Part shown: positions 37,257-49,905 of the stretch, in pieces
How positions within the stretch are numbered: the stretch's first letter is position 1
Layout of the letters: each line of letters begins with the position of its first letter
NCBI GenBank assembly: GCA_036346255.1
Contig: CM070632.1
Span: 17,811,408-17,875,407, forward strand
Reading direction: 5' to 3'
Origin: Ampelocalamus luodianensis
Lineage: Eukaryota > Streptophyta > Magnoliopsida > Poales > Poaceae
Length of the DNA: 64,000 bases
The notes under the pieces: generated by a model
Seen by the model: only the letters and a program-made list of their open reading frames with translations
What the model was told of the DNA's origin: nothing
Database searches by the model: none
Program-made: the position numbers and the translations under genes

Positions 37257-37950
37257 ATGACAGGTTCAAGAACACATAGGAGGAAGTTTAGTGAGATCAA
37301 CAACACCATTGACTCATCTTCTATGCCTGAACGAGATAAATTTAAGTACACATTCCCATCCTTTGCTGGTGAATTTGATCCTAATGCCTATGTTGACTAG
37401 GAGACAGCATTAGATAAAGAATTTGAATATCATGATTGGTTTGATAGGTAAAAGATTAGAGCCACCACTAGTGTTTTTATTGATAATGCAATACTTTGGT
37501 GGAAGTCTCTTGGTAGACATGGAAGAGTGCCTCAAACTTGGAATGCATTAAAAAAACTTTTGAGAGGTGACTTCATTCCTAAATATTATGCTGAATATTT
37601 GCTAGCTAGATTGTAACGTTTGAAACAAGGTAGTGGAACTGTAAGTGAATACTATTATGAATTGAATACTCATTTGTTGCATTGTGGCTTAGAGGAACAT
37701 GCTGAAGCTATAGAGAATATGTTCTTAAGTGAGCTTAATCAAGAAATTTAGGACCTTCTTGTTCACAAAGAATATAATTTTCTCTTTCAATTGTTTATAC
37801 TTGCCTATAAGGTTGAAAGTGAGATTGATGAGAAATTGAGAATACTTGATGATAGAAAACATGAGAACAAATATGTGTTTGTGTCTTTTTCTATGACTAA
37901 CAACTTGCGGAAGTTGAGAACCATGCCAAAGGGGAGAATGAGCTGATTGA
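37257..37950 (+). pseudogene. Degenerate gag of the non-autonomous gypsy element
   Basis: The frame from the ATG at 37257 encodes a basic N-terminus and then the retrotransposon gag core: KYTFPSFAGEFDPNAYVD, LWWKSLGRHGRVPQTWNALK, LKQGSGTVSEYYYELNTHLL and AEAIENMFLSELNQEI. At least four in-frame stops (after YVD, after DWFDR, in LLARL*RLKQ and before DLLVH) interrupt it. No zinc knuckle is seen. Confidence 0.8.
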
Positions 37951-38080
37951 ACCACCGACTCCATTGCTTGAGAAGGAAGATGAGGAGATGGATGCACTTA
38001 GAGCATTTGAGGAGAGTCAAAAAGGTAAAGATAATGGTGATATCATCACTCAAGGTTAGTATGCTTGTGAAGAACTATAA

Positions 38081-38623
38081 TTGTCCACTGTTCATGCTAT
38101 TTTAGAGCAAAAATTGTTGAAAAACAATTCTGATATGCACATATTTCAAGTACAGAATTCAGATCGCATTGATTTGAGTGTTGAGAATGAGTTGTGTGTT
38201 AATTCCTTGCATAAATCTTTGACACAACCAGAAATTAAACCTGATTCTCCTGTTTTAATTCCAACTCCATGTGTTGAAATAAATGCTTTTGATTTTGTCA
38301 ATGTGCAATTGATCCATGCTAGCGATGAGTTGGATGAGATTTCTTTTTCGAAAACTTTAGGTTATATTGAGATTGATCATCCTTGTGAACTAAGTTGTTT
38401 AGAGAAGAAGTTATTAGAGATTCCTAATTCGCTTTCATTGTTTTGTTATAAATTTTACCTAATAAGTGAGCATGATGTAAAGGGAAATTACATGGTTCAT
38501 AGAATTTGCATAACTTTAGAATTGCAAGGTTCAACTTTGGAGAAAGAACACTGCTATGTAGAGGAAACTAATGGCACTAACCTTAATATTTATAGTTCAT
38601 CTAGTGTTATTTGTGAGCTATAG
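38081..38623 (+). CDS. Uncharacterised ORF between gag and the 3' LTR (180 aa)
   Basis: An uninterrupted frame of 180 codons, unusual next to a gag with several stops. Composition is acidic and Leu/Ser/Asn-rich with few basic residues. No protease D-S/T-G, RT or integrase motif is visible. The text LSCLEKKLLEIPNSLSLFCY suggests an amphipathic segment. It might be the C-terminal remnant of a long gag-pol spacer domain or a separate element protein. I do not recognise it. Confidence 0.4.
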   Translation: MSTVHAILEQKLLKNNSDMHIFQVQNSDRIDLSVENELCVNSLHKSLTQPEIKPDSPVLIPTPCVEINAFDFVNVQLIHASDELDEISFSKTLGYIEIDHPCELSCLEKKLLEIPNSLSLFCYKFYLISEHDVKGNYMVHRICITLELQGSTLEKEHCYVEETNGTNLNIYSSSSVICEL

Positions 38624-39000
38624 GAAAGTTCTCAAGGAGGGGAGCGTTGTGGGCTACTTCCATACACAACCATTGCCCCATTTGCGTTGGAAAATAATTT
38701 ACCTCTTATTGAGATCATCAATATCATGTCACAATCCAATACCTTATTTTCTAAAGAAGGGGAGCCGAACGAGACACATAAATACATAGGTCCAACACCA
38801 TCCAGAGAGAATACTTCCTATCAGGTACACTCATTTCAAAAATGTTTTACTTTGTTTGATAAAGAACTTATGATATTACATAATGAGAGTTTGTTAGGTC
38901 CTTTGTCATGTACCAAGATTTATGATCAAGATCATGTAATACAAGAGGCTACACATGTGTTAAAACCGATGATGATTTTTTTTTGTCAAGAAAGGGAGGA

Positions 39001-40092
39001 TGATGTGACCATGCAACAAACGCATACGACCATAGCTCCCAAGATTGAATAAAAGGTGAATTCGTTCCTTCAGCTTCAATTTGTTTTAAATGAGAATATG
39101 ATGCTATCTAATGATGAAAATGTATATTTGTGCAGTTATACAAGGAGGAATGCATCAACACTACGCGCTCATGGTTGGGATCCACCTAAAGGGATGCCGA
39201 CCCACACATCAATACCAAGTCGACGTCTTCCCCAAGTTTTCCTCAGGTTCACCACATCACTTTTTGTTTAAGTCAAGCAAGACTCCAAACTAGACACGTT
39301 TGGAATCCAATTCGGCCTCCGGAGACAACACCGACTTCAAACGTATATAGAATTCGTATACTTACTTTGTTTGAGGTGTATGAGTACATGATGAAAATCT
39401 TATCTCGTCATCTTTCCAACGGATCTAGCCCCATCCTCAAACTCCTTTTGTGCACTTCGGAATCGCCAAAATAATCCGACGCTGATTCAGCCCAATAGGC
39501 CCGTGATAAAAGTGCCATAACTTCCACAAACGGAGGCCGATTCGGGTGTTCTTGGGCTTGTTGGAAATATTATTCTAAGAGACCTTTCCAATGGATCTAG
39601 CCCTACATCCAAATTCATTCAGAGTGCATCAAAATCGTCAAAACAAGACAACGCCAAGAGATAGAGTTAGGGTTTGACTCCACTTCTTGTTGCTGCCTCT
39701 CCTTCAATATATACTGTGTGCAAGCCTCTTTTAGGTTTTTAGGCTTGTTTAGATTGTTTTTCCACCGTGAAAACATTATCATGTGTTCTTGTGTCGACTA
39801 GACCAATAACTGGTATTTGCAGGCCTCAACTCGTGTGAATTCATATTTTCTATTTGCAATTTTAGATTGCTTGTGTATCTTGTTCTTGCTTGTTTTTCGA
39901 TTGCTCGCAGGAATTGAACCTCGTATTTAGGTCAACTGCATTGTTGGCATGGTTGATAACAACTCGAGTATGGTTTAGCGAGTGCTTGGTGTTCTAGTCG
40001 TGATCGGTTAGAAGCTTGCATCGTCAAAGTCGTTCTTCTCCAAATCGAAGTTATCATCCTATTGGAAGATCGGGACCCAACTTGTCTCATCA
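39001..40092 (+). repeat. 3' LTR of the non-autonomous gypsy element
   Basis: Collinear with 34996-36065 at roughly 90% by eye. A 20-odd-base stretch near 39755 (ATTGTTTTTCCACCGTGAAA) is absent from the 5' copy. The two copies have clearly diverged, so the insertion is not recent. Confidence 0.9.
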
Positions 40093-42120
40093 TTCCCCAT
40101 TCTAGAGGACCTCTCCTGAGGGAAACTCAGACGACACAATTAACTTGTGCGCCTGAAAATTGTGCATCAGTTTCCTCAAAGACATGAGGAGGGTATATAG
40201 AAGTTTTTGGACCTCAGGGTAACGCTCCTTAGTCCCATGTAAAACTTCACTAACGTAATAAACTGGTCATTGAACGTTTTCACGTTCTGCTACTAGTACT
40301 GCGCTCACTACTTGTAGCATAGCAGCTAGATATATTAGGAGTGTCTCTTCTGGTTTCAGATAAACCAGAATAGGAGCACTCGTAAGATACTTTTTGACAT
40401 CCTCAAAGGCTTTGTTTGCCTCCTCTGACTACTCGAAACCCTCATATCTCCTTACAAGTTTAAAGAAATGAAGTCTTTTTTTCTCCCAGTCGTGCGATAA
40501 AACAACTTAAATTCGCCATACATGCTGTGAGTTTTTGGACTTCTTTCTTTGTGGTCGGAGGGTGCATTTGTTCAATGGCTTTTATCTTTTTAGGGGTTGC
40601 TTCGATTCCTCGTACAGAGACAAGGAATCCAAGCAACTTTCCTAAAGAGACTCTGAATACACATTTCTCAGGATTGAGTTTTAAATGGTGTTTTCTGATG
40701 TTGTCAAATGTTTCTTGCAAGTCGGAAATATGATTAAGGTGCTTAATACTTTTTACAACTAGATCATCAAACATTGCAAAGAAGCACTATCATTTTTAAG
40801 TTAGAAATATGATTAAGGCACTTCCAAATTTTGGCCTAGTTGAGGAAGGAAGGTCTTTTGCATCAAGCGTTGAAAAGAAGCGCCATCATTTTTTTTAGAC
40901 CAAATGGCATTTTGACATAGCAAAATATTCCAAATAGTGTAATAAATGCGGTCTTTTCTTCATCATCTAAGCACATACATATTTGGTGATAACTAGAATA
41001 TGCATCCAGAAACTTAATATTTCATAATCAGTAGTAGAATCAACCAACTGATATATACGAGGAAGGAGAAAATCATCTTTCGAACAAGTTTTATTAAGAT
41101 CGGTAAATTCTACACACATACGCCATTTACAATTAGACTTTCTAACCATTACATGGTTAGCCAACCACACTGGGTGGTCGAATTCTCTTATGAAGCCTGC
41201 TTTAAGTAGCTTATCCAATTCAGATCTGATAGCATCTCGTCGATCAGGTGCGAATCTCCATAATTTTTATTTTACGGGTTTTTTGTGAGGTCGTGAGGTA
41301 GCCTGTGCTCGATCACCTCCCTAAGGACACCGGGCATGTCGGATGCTTTCCACATGAAGACATCTACGGTTGCTCGGAGGAAGGTGATGAGGGTGTCTTC
41401 CAATGTAGGGATGGAAGTGACCCCGATGCAAACGGTCTTCGAAGGTTCCACTGTATTCAGTGGAACTTCCTTGACTTTGTCGTTCGGTTTTGGTGTAATT
41501 TTAGGTTTTGACTGCTTGGTCGAATGTTGCCCCTTGCTTGCTTCTCGAGTTGGTATTTGGCCAACCAACTCGAGAGATTTGTGATCGCATGTAAGCATCA
41601 TCTTTTTTATCATAGCGGACTGTGATTAATCCTTTGAGACGTGGTATCTTAAGACATTAATGACCGTAATGAGCAGCCATTAGGGATCTTATCAGAGTTG
41701 GCTGACCTTGTATGGCATTGTATGCCATGTCAAAATCGACCACATCAAAAGATATTTTTTCTGTCCTGAAATTATTTGGTGAACCAAACATTACAGGAAG
41801 AGAAACCTGACCAATGGGTTTGGCCAAAGACCCAAGTATGATCCCATGAAATGAGTATCATACGGGCTTAATCTTTGTTCCTAGGAACTTGCATCTCATC
41901 TAGGGCACTTGTAAAGAGTATATTCAGCGAACTCCCACTATCAACTAGCACACGATTGACTCGACAGTTGTTGATGGTGGGCTCAACCACGATCGAAAAA
42001 TGACCAAGTCAAGTAGAAGAGATCGGTCAATCACCTTTCTCAAAAGAGATGGTGATTTCTGACTATTTCGGTACTTTATTGACAAGAGGAGGATCGATGG
42101 AATTTGCCTCACGTTTGATA
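40093..42120 (-). pseudogene. Tat-lineage gypsy pol, part 1: protease, reverse transcriptase, RNase H start
   Basis: Reading leftward: a protease with VDSGSSLNILF (aspartic DSG site) near 41950; a linker with FMWKASDMPGV; then the RT with AGFIREFDHPVWLANHVMV, CVEFTDLNKTCSKDDFLLPR and FDDLVVKS (the Y-x-D-D catalytic box now reads MFDD), followed by NPEKCVFRVSLGKLLGFLVS. The RNase H start (AFEDVKKYLTSAPIL) runs to the insertion at 40093. Numerous stops and a small internal duplication (near 40720-40880) show it is inactive. Confidence 0.88.
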
Positions 42121-42124
42121 GCTT

Positions 42125-43319
42125 TGAGCTATCATTTGGGAAGCTTACTACCTTAATTCTTTACCCTCAGCTCATGCTAGAATAGGCTCCTTCTGGTGGA
42201 GAGATGTCCTCAAATTACTACCACAATATAAGGGCCTAGCTTCTTGCACGGTAGGCAATGGCCGTTCAGCGCACTTCTGGAAGGATCTTTGGAATGGGAA
42301 TTTCATTTGTCTACAGCAACTTGTACTCTTTTCTTTTGTCAAGTCAGATCTCTACTCAGTGGCAGATATCAAACAAGCGTTGGATTTCCAGTCCCTTTTT
42401 CACCTTCCGTTGACGACTCAAGCCCACTAACAATATTAGCAGGTGCTACTTCTCACCCAAGAACTGGTCCTCATAGCTCAAGAGGATTCATGGCATTACA
42501 TCTGGAACTCACCGCGGTACTCTTCAGTCAAAACCTATCAATTGCTCATGGGTCAGCAACCAGTATCAACTTACTACAAGTGGTTATGGTCTTCTACTTG
42601 CCAAAGACGACATAAAATCTTCTTCTGGCTCCTACTAAAAGATAGGCTCAACACCAGGAACCTCCTGCGACGAAAGAACTACCCACTGGATGACTTCTCC
42701 TGCACCTTGTGCGATCATCAAACTGAAGAGACATCTCAGCATCTTTTCTGGAATTGCCCATTTGCGCAACAATGTTGGGACCTGGTTTGTCCACAGAGGT
42801 CTTCACTCACCATGGCTCATCAAGCGTTATTTCATCTCAAAGGCAAAATCAACAATAGCATTTTCATGGAAATCATTGTTCTTGCTACTTGGGCCATATG
42901 GATCACTAGAAATAACATGATCTTCAGTAACAAACTTCCAAACATCTCGACTTGGCGTGCTACTTTTACCCAAGAGCTAGCTCTGCTCATCCACCGAGCC
43001 AAGCTGTCCACTAAGCACTTGCTCTCTGCATGGCTATCCAACTTGCTGTAATTTGTACTCTAGGCAACCGTTGGTTCCGAAGGGTTAACTAGTTTATGTC
43101 TAATTGTTGGGTGTAGATTGTCCGTCCAGGCTACCTTGGCCGGCTCTATGTGTGAGGGCTGGCTTTCCTATCTCCTTTCCTCTTTCTATTTCCTTCTTCT
43201 TTTTCCTTTTTTCTTCCCCTCTCCCTCATTTCTTTTTGTTTCTCCTAGGCTCTGTATTTACTTTCTCCTTTTAATAAATTTCACAGTAGAGCTCTCTATA
43301 CTGTATTGGGTCAAAAAAA
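42125..43319 (+). mobile_element. 5'-truncated LINE insertion (3' end of ORF2 plus UTR)
   Basis: The rightward frame (443 bases upstream and 42443-43051 in the longest open part) encodes the zinc-binding tail of a LINE reverse transcriptase: RRHKIFFWLLLKDRLNTRNL, CTLCDHQTEETSQHLFWNCP, then WDLVCPQRSS and LATWAIWITRNNMIF. It is followed by a C/T-rich UTR and a short A-run at 43313-43319. It separates gag from protease of the leftward Tat element. A convincing target duplication was not found, so the left end is approximate. Confidence 0.82.
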
Positions 43320-43339
43320 GATTCTCCATAGATGTGAAA

Positions 43340-45583
43340 CGACATCTCCTCATAATCATCCGACTATTTTTGACCACTCGTCTGCCCTAACTCTTCAAGT
43401 GTAGGAAGTAGTCCTTTGTTGGTGTAGTAATCCTCGAGTTTCCACGGGAAAACTCGGTAATTGTGAAGATCATGTCCTTCCTTTTTGTGGAAAGGACACC
43501 ACTTAGGCTTATCATTCCTCTGTTTGGGGCCCTTACCTTTGCCCCGGTCGGGATATGGTTTGGAGCTCTGAGGCTCTTCGTTTCTCACGACTAAGACCTT
43601 TTTAGAGCTTTTGACTTGAAGCTTTTGGTCTTTAGCTTTGCTCTTGGATTTTCCAGCCTTTTTATTTTTCTTGTTGCTGCCTTCGCCCGCTCCTCGACTA
43701 TCCTTATTGTCACGATCAATCGTGTGATTCCACTCGACCGCTTCCGCAATAGTTGCATAGCGGTCGCCCATTTCAAAGAGCTCGACGACGGTAGCCAGAG
43801 GATTTTGAGCGATATCCTTTGTGATCCTCCGATTGTGGACTCCCTGCTTGAATGCTCTGATGACATAGGAATTAGAAACTTCAGGAATTGTATTATGAAC
43901 CTGACTAAAACGTCTGATAAATTATCACAAGGTCTCGTAAGAATCTTGACGTATCCTGTGCATATCATCCTCCTTTCCTGGGCGGTTGTAAGTGCCTTGG
44001 AAATTGGCTAGTAGTAGGTCACAAAGGTGTTGCCATGAATAGATTGACTCTTATGGCTGATTTAACAGCCACGATCGAGTAGATCCTTCGAGCACAGTAG
44101 GAAGGTAGTTGGCCATGACATGCTCTCCTCCTCCTACTGCTCAAACAACGGTGGTATAGATTTGAATAAATTCGATGAGATTTTATGACCCATCAAACTT
44201 CTTCATGTTCATTGATCGGAATCTTGGTGGCCAGCGAACTGCTCGAAGGTTAGGAAAATGACCGATATCTGGTAATAATATCATAACATCTTCTTTGCGG
44301 GAAAGGAGGGTTGACGTCACCAAGCGATCGTACTCGACGATACCCAGTGGTAAGTGGACCAGACCTATCATAGATCTCATCCCTACGAGGGTAATACTCC
44401 TTGTATTCCATCTGCTGGTGCAGATTTTTTGGAAGAAGTGGTGAATGAGCACTCCCCTAAGCGTTTGTCGATCACCAGTTGTTTGAGGGACTCTTCTCCG
44501 ACTAGAGTCATGGTTAGGAGATCGATCAGACCGTTTGTCTTGTCGTTCTCCACGAGGAAAGTCATCTGAATGACTGGTGTTCGATGGAGTTGTCCCGGTA
44601 TGACTACTAGAACGATGTTGTCAAGTTCGCTCAAGCCTGACCATCGTGTCCCAAAGTCTTCGTGCTGATCTCTTGAGCAAAGAGGTCGTAGCCTGGTGCT
44701 TGTCCAAGCTCTTGGGTTGGGTTTTCGATCAAGTCATTAATTTATTGAAGTTCTTGAGCTTCCTCTAACTGGTATTGGATGCGCCCAGGTAAAGTCCTCT
44801 GGGTAGCAATTCTTCTTCTCCGAATGGTTTCAAGATCATCAACATATCTGTCAGCTAGAGCATGCTTTAGTGGAGAGCGATCATTTCTAGAATTTCGGCC
44901 ACGCTCATGAAGGTGGAGATCCTGTTCATCACCGGAGGCGTTCTTGCCATCACCACGAGAGCCCGAAGTGAGTGTGCATCGGAAGCATCCCTAGCCCTTC
45001 TTCTTGGAGAGAGATTAGGATCTGAGGAGAGGACAAAGACCTCCTGGGTGCTATTATCTCCACTTGCGTCCGAGTCCTTCTGACTCGAGGAGTAGTCGAA
45101 AGACAACGCCTCACGACTTGGAGCAAATCCCCTCCAGGAAGGGAAATTCTAGGTTATAACCGCCTCAAATTGAAGGTGAACCATACGGGGATGTGTCAAA
45201 TCCGCAGGTGAAGCGGCCTCGACAATGCACCTCGTGGGGGTAACCGAAGGTTGATGGTTATCAGGTGTTGGTTGAGGCCCGAAATTATGGATTCTAGAAC
45301 TTGCTATGCTAGATCGGATGGCCTCAGACGGCCTTGAACATTTGGAGGAGAACCTCGCCATGCTCTGTTCTCGCCGTGGTGCAATCTTGACCTTGGTCGG
45401 ATGGACGTTTTCCCTTTGAGGAGTTTGGTCCTCATCTGGGCGTAATGTCGTGATGGAGAGAGCTCCCTCACCAATCTTGCCTGTGGTGTGATCTCTTGGG
45501 TTTGGTGAAAGACCCCTCGAAACGACATTGCCATCGAACGAAATGATGCTCTACTCGTACATGTTCCAGGCATATATGTCAAG
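43340..45583 (-). pseudogene. Tat-lineage gypsy gag (degenerate)
   Basis: Reading leftward the gag core is traceable across frames: LRAVRWPPRFRSMNMKKFDG near 44240, then FIQIYTTVV, MANYLPTVLEGSTRSWLLN and AFKQGVHNRRITKDIAQN, and an open stretch (43771-43364) with MGDRYATIAEAVEWNH, a Lys-rich region and a nucleocapsid-type CPFHKKEGHDLHNY box. The last cysteine of that zinc knuckle is replaced by Tyr. The N-terminal part (45583-44380) is low-complexity and broken. This is the usual RIRE2-like gag layout. Confidence 0.82.
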
Positions 45584-45696
45584 TTATGTGTAGTCTACCA
45601 AATCAAACCAATTCTCCTCATTCCACTCTCTTGCCATGAAAGCATTAGAGTTGAAAAATAAAGATAATTTGTCGAAGAGGAAAGGAGAAACTGGAG

Positions 45697-45717
45697 GATC
45701 ACCACGGACGACACCAA
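45697..45717 (-). promoter_or_regulatory. Primer-binding-site region of the Tat-lineage element
   Basis: On the minus strand the sequence directly after the LTR is TTGGTGTCGTCCGTGGTGAT, close to the TGGCGCCGTCTGTGGG type found in Tat-lineage elements. It fixes the leftward orientation of the gag-pol block. Confidence 0.7.
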
Positions 45718-46345
45718 TGATCGATGGTTTAGTATCGATCTTACGAATGAATACTGGGAACTTTCCTTGAGTTAAACCACACAGAAAAAGACACAGTGAT
45801 TTTATATAGGTTCAGGCCTTGTTTTGAGAGAATAATAACCCTACTCTTGTGTTGTTGTATTGATTATGCTTTACAACGGGAAGAAATCACTAGAACTATG
45901 GCTTAATGACTTCTGTTTGTTGATCGTGTCTCTGTTGTTGTTGTTCCTTTGCTTGCCTATCTCCTTATATAGTGTGTGAAGGGTTGGCAATTGTCCCATA
46001 CCAAGAGACGTCTCACCGTTTGATGAAATGCGCACATTTTGTGATGGTTATTGTGAGAGACTAACCCTTCCATGTTGCCTTGCAGTTATGTCAGAGACAG
46101 AGGCTTAATACATACAGTTATCCCGAGAATAAATGCACATATTAACTACTGTGTGTATTAAACACAGCGCATAAGCGCCCCCAGTCGATTGAGTCCATAT
46201 GTCTGTAGGATTTGTTGACTATAGAGTGGTCGTAGTAAAGTTTACGACCATGAAGTGATCGTAGTAAGACTTACGATCATGAGGTGGTTGTAAGAAATCT
46301 TACAATCACTAGGTAGTCATAGAAGTACATACGACCATATAGGAT
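45718..46345 (-). mobile_element. Tat-lineage LTR (right copy), part a
   Basis: Collinear with 14847-15470 of the left copy, from TGATCGATGGTTTAG through the hairpin units. It is broken at the fourth hairpin unit by the segment at 46346-51908 and resumes at 51909. Confidence 0.85.
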
Positions 46346-47539
46346 TTTAATATCCAAAAAATGCATAAATGCAAAAATATGAGATTTTTAAAACTTTTTA
46401 TGTAATAGCTAGTGTTGCTCTTCTTGATTGCATTTTTGAGAGTTGTTTGAGTACATTTTCCCTTGTGCTAGCACAAGCCCAATTAGAATTATCTAATTGA
46501 TGTCAAATTTTTATTTGTCATCGTGTCAGAATTCCTTTGAGCAAATATATTAATTTTAGCAAATCTAAAATTCGGGTATTCTGCCTTTTCCCAAATCTTC
46601 CTAGCCCTCTTTCTTTCTTTCTACTTTCTTTTTGGCTAGTACTGTTTAGTCTAGTTCTGGTCCGACGCGACTAGCTCCCGTGCTTTCCTTCCTTCTTGTC
46701 CAGCCGAGCGCCGTGTGCCGCCCCTCTCTCTGCTCCTTCGACCAAGAGCTAGTCAAACTTGATGCACTGCACCTTTGACCAAGACCGTGATAGCTGTGTC
46801 TCTTTATCGCTGGGCGCCACATCTTGACTAGGATCGGATGCGCTGGCGGAAGCTATCGATTAGTCATTAATAGTCGTCGCTCAATCCATCATGTCATCTG
46901 CACTATACCACTGACCCAGATGAAATTACCAGCTACCCCTTTTCGAACCCTGCCGAATGCATCGCAGACCCTCAGACGTTCCTACCCATTGCTTTTTGTA
47001 TAACAGCACTGAACCCTTCATTGCCTTCTCCACCACACTAGTGCTAGTTCCACTTCTTCCTTCCTCAAGCGAGCTTGCGCTCCAGGTAAGGTTCGAGCAC
47101 TCGCTTCGGCCAAGAGCCACTGCAACACCACCATCGCTAGTGACCCCATCAGTAAGGCCCTTCTTCCTTGTTTGAGTCAGCTCATCTCTCATGGCGAGAG
47201 AGACTTTTCCCCTCAATTGGTTCCACTCCTTGCTCACAGGAACCGCCGCCAACCTTGTTCTTCCTCCTCTCCGGCCAAGTTAGCCAAGGAGTCAAGTCAA
47301 CCTCTCCGAGAGGTACATCCCAAGTCATCTCCGCGGAACCATCTACCTACTCCCCTGAAGGCATCCTTAGGGTTGAAGACTACTTTTCCCTCGCGTCCTC
47401 ACTGCCGAGTAGAGCTTCGCTTGTTGTTGTGGTCCCCATCGCCAGCCCAACTTCGGCTAGCTCAACCCCTCAACTCCATACCGGTACGTTCCTAGTGGCC
47501 CAGATGCTTCCCCTCATTTTAGCTGCCTTGTTCTTTTTC

Positions 47540-48600
47540 TGGTTCTTTCGACCGCGTCGAGCAGTCGAACCTCTCTTCTTTATTTCGACCACTATTGAGT
47601 AGTCGAAGTCTGATTTCTCTCAACCACTGTTGTGTGATCGAATCCTTCTTTCTTTCGACCATGTAGTTGTTTCGACTACGCCCAGTCGAATCCTCCAAGA
47701 CCACGTAGTCAAAGTTCATTCGACTATGCACAATCGAACCTTCTATGACCACATAGTTGAAACTCCTTCGACTACACATGGTCGATCCTTTACGTCCCCG
47801 TAGTCGAAACTCCTTCGATTGCTTTCAGTCGTGCCTTCTACGACCACACATAGTCCAAACTCTTTCAACTACATGTAGTCATACCACCTCCGACTAGACC
47901 CCTCCGACTACAGGTAGTCGAACCCTTTTTCGACTGCAGGTAGTCGAACCCTTTTTCGACTACAGGTAGTCGTAACTCCTTCAACTATAGGTAGTCATAA
48001 CTCCTTCAACTACTTCTAGTCGTACCTCCTCCGACTACATCAAGTCATATTCCCTCCGACTACAAGCAGTTGTATTCTTCTTGTATCCTTCCTACGACCA
48101 CATTGAGTAGTTGTAGTCTTCCTATGACCATGTTGAGCTATCGTAGTCTTCTTGCGATCACATCAAATAGTCGTATCCTTCTTTAGACCTGGTAGTCCCC
48201 TTTCCAACTAGTGGGTCATACCCCCCTTTTTTCGACTACATGTAGTCGTACCTCTTCAACTACACATAGTCGAACCTCTTTCTGATCAGGTAGTCGAATT
48301 TTCCTCGACTACATATAGGTAAACCTTCTTCGACTACGCATAGTCATGTCTTCCACGACTGCACCAGTCATACCATGACTGCACTAGCCGTATCTCTTAC
48401 GACCACCCCTAGTCGTAACTACGACTACACCTAGTCATACCTCTCTTTCGACTACACTAGTCGAACCATCTTCTGATCACGTGATCATGTAGTATTCACA
48501 TGTAGTCAAACTTCCTTCGACTGCACATGTCGAACCTCCTTCGACTGCAGGTAGTCGAACCTCCTTCGACTACACCTAGTCGAACTTCCTCCAACCGCCG
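47540..48600. repeat. Array of palindromic CGACTAC...GTAGTCG words
   Basis: About 40 degenerate copies of a 25-30-bp unit in which CGACTAC (or CGACCAC) is followed within a few bases by its inverted partner GTAGTCG, for example CGACTACAGGTAGTCG near 47920 and 47970. Spacers are short C/T-rich runs such as AACCCTTTTT or CCTCCTT. The best-preserved period is 26 bp (47918-47990). No frame stays open through it. Confidence 0.85.
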
Positions 48601-49120
48601 AGTACTGTGGCCTACGAGTACTGTAGCGCTACAAGTACTGTAGCGCTCACGACATTCTAGCTCTACGAGTACTGTAGCACCCGCGAGTATTGCAGCACCT
48701 TCAAGTACTTACAAGTATTGTAGCATCTATGAGTATCATGTAGCATCTACGAGTACTGTAGCGCTACAACTACATAGCTCGCTATGACTACGACCATAGT
48801 TCGACTAATCTTTTGACCACCCTTTTTTACCACCCTTTTTGACCACACGCCTCACCACCCTTTCGACCATACGACCACCCTTTCGATCACACGGTTCGAC
48901 CACTATGTCTCAACCACATGGTTTCGACTAGTATCCTGACCACTTAGTTTGACCACTAAGATCCGACCACTCAATTCGGCCAGATTAGTTCGACCATTCT
49001 GGTATACGCCTTCGACCACACTGGCTTATGGCTTCGACCAGATTGCTTCGATCGTACTAGTTTGTGCCTTTGACCACCCTGGACTAAGACTTTGATCACA
49101 CTAGTTTAAGGCTTCTGGTC
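48600..49120. repeat. Satellite-like tail: AGTACTGTAGC(G/A)C and GACCAC repeats
   Basis: At 48600-48775 about ten copies of (C)GAGTACTGTAGC(G/A)C(T/C) follow each other. At 48790-49120 the unit changes to CGACCAC(N)TTTCGACCAC-type words about 15-25 bp apart. Both look like offshoots of the palindromic array to the left. Confidence 0.75.
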
Positions 49121-49639
49121 TAAGACCTTGCCTTATGTATAAAGTCACATACGTGCTCAAGTCCAACAATAAAGTTTGACTTCAATGACCATTTGTAACC
49201 CGAACGCATATATGAGAATATTGCCTAACCAGGTAATCTCTCCCATCTAGGTAACCATTGAGGAATGTTTCTATAGATATTCTCTCTCTCTCTCTATTAG
49301 AGTTATCCGCTTTAATCTGAAGTATTCTATGTTGGGATTGAATCGCTCAATCCTCTCTATCTTGGAAATCATTCATTGGTCTCTCTCGTATCTCTGGTTA
49401 AATATACACAGAGAGGAAACTCCTTGGGATTGAATCACTCAATCTCTATTGTGCTTCATTTCCTTTAACAAGAAATACTCAGCTTAAATAAGCCTCCTGC
49501 ACATATGGTCACACGACCTATACTCCACGCACCCACTAACTCCACCAGGGCCTATTCTCATACCACGACCTCCTAGAACCTTTCCACGATCCAAATGACT
49601 CAACCAACTTATTAACTCATATTACTACTTCATTCGGGT

Positions 49640-49905
49640 GTTCCTCTTATGAACACACTGGATGCTACGACCACTTTGGCGCTATGACTATGCAGCCCTA
49701 CCACGACACTGTAGCTCTGCAACCACTGTAGCATCTACAACTCCTATAGCTCTACGATCACTACAGCTCCTCAACCACTGCAACTTCTATGACCACTACA
49801 GCTCCTCCAACCACTATATCTTTACGACTTCTGTAGCTTCTACGACCACTACACCTTCTATGACCACTGCAGCTCCTCCAACCACTACAGCTTCTACACC
49901 ATATT
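49640..49905. repeat. Tandem repeat of CTACGACCACTACAGCTC-type units
   Basis: Roughly fourteen units of 16-20 bp with core (T/C)(A/T)(C/T)(G/A)ACCACT(A/G)(C/T)AGC(T/A)(C/T)C. One plus-strand frame is open through it (Thr/Ala/Ser-rich), which is a by-product of the repeat. Confidence 0.75.

Larger units (their letters stand above)
34996..40092 (+). mobile_element. Non-autonomous gypsy element with two LTRs (5.1 kb)
   Basis: The LTRs (34996-36065 and 39001-40092) start TGATGTGA and end CTTGTCTCATCA. The 5' LTR is followed by the primer-binding site TGGTATCAGAAC (36068-36079) and the 3' LTR is preceded by the purine tract AAAGGGAGGA (38991-39000). The flanks are TTTCC and TTCCC, a target duplication with one mismatch. 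The element sits inside the RNase H region of the leftward Tat pol and splits it. It has a degenerate gag and no protease, RT or integrase. Confidence 0.92.

Noticed and set aside
47168..47602. 144-codon plus frame before the palindromic array
   Set aside because: Composition is Ser/Pro-rich, overlapping frames are equally open, and it lies in the leader of an LTR-type segment.
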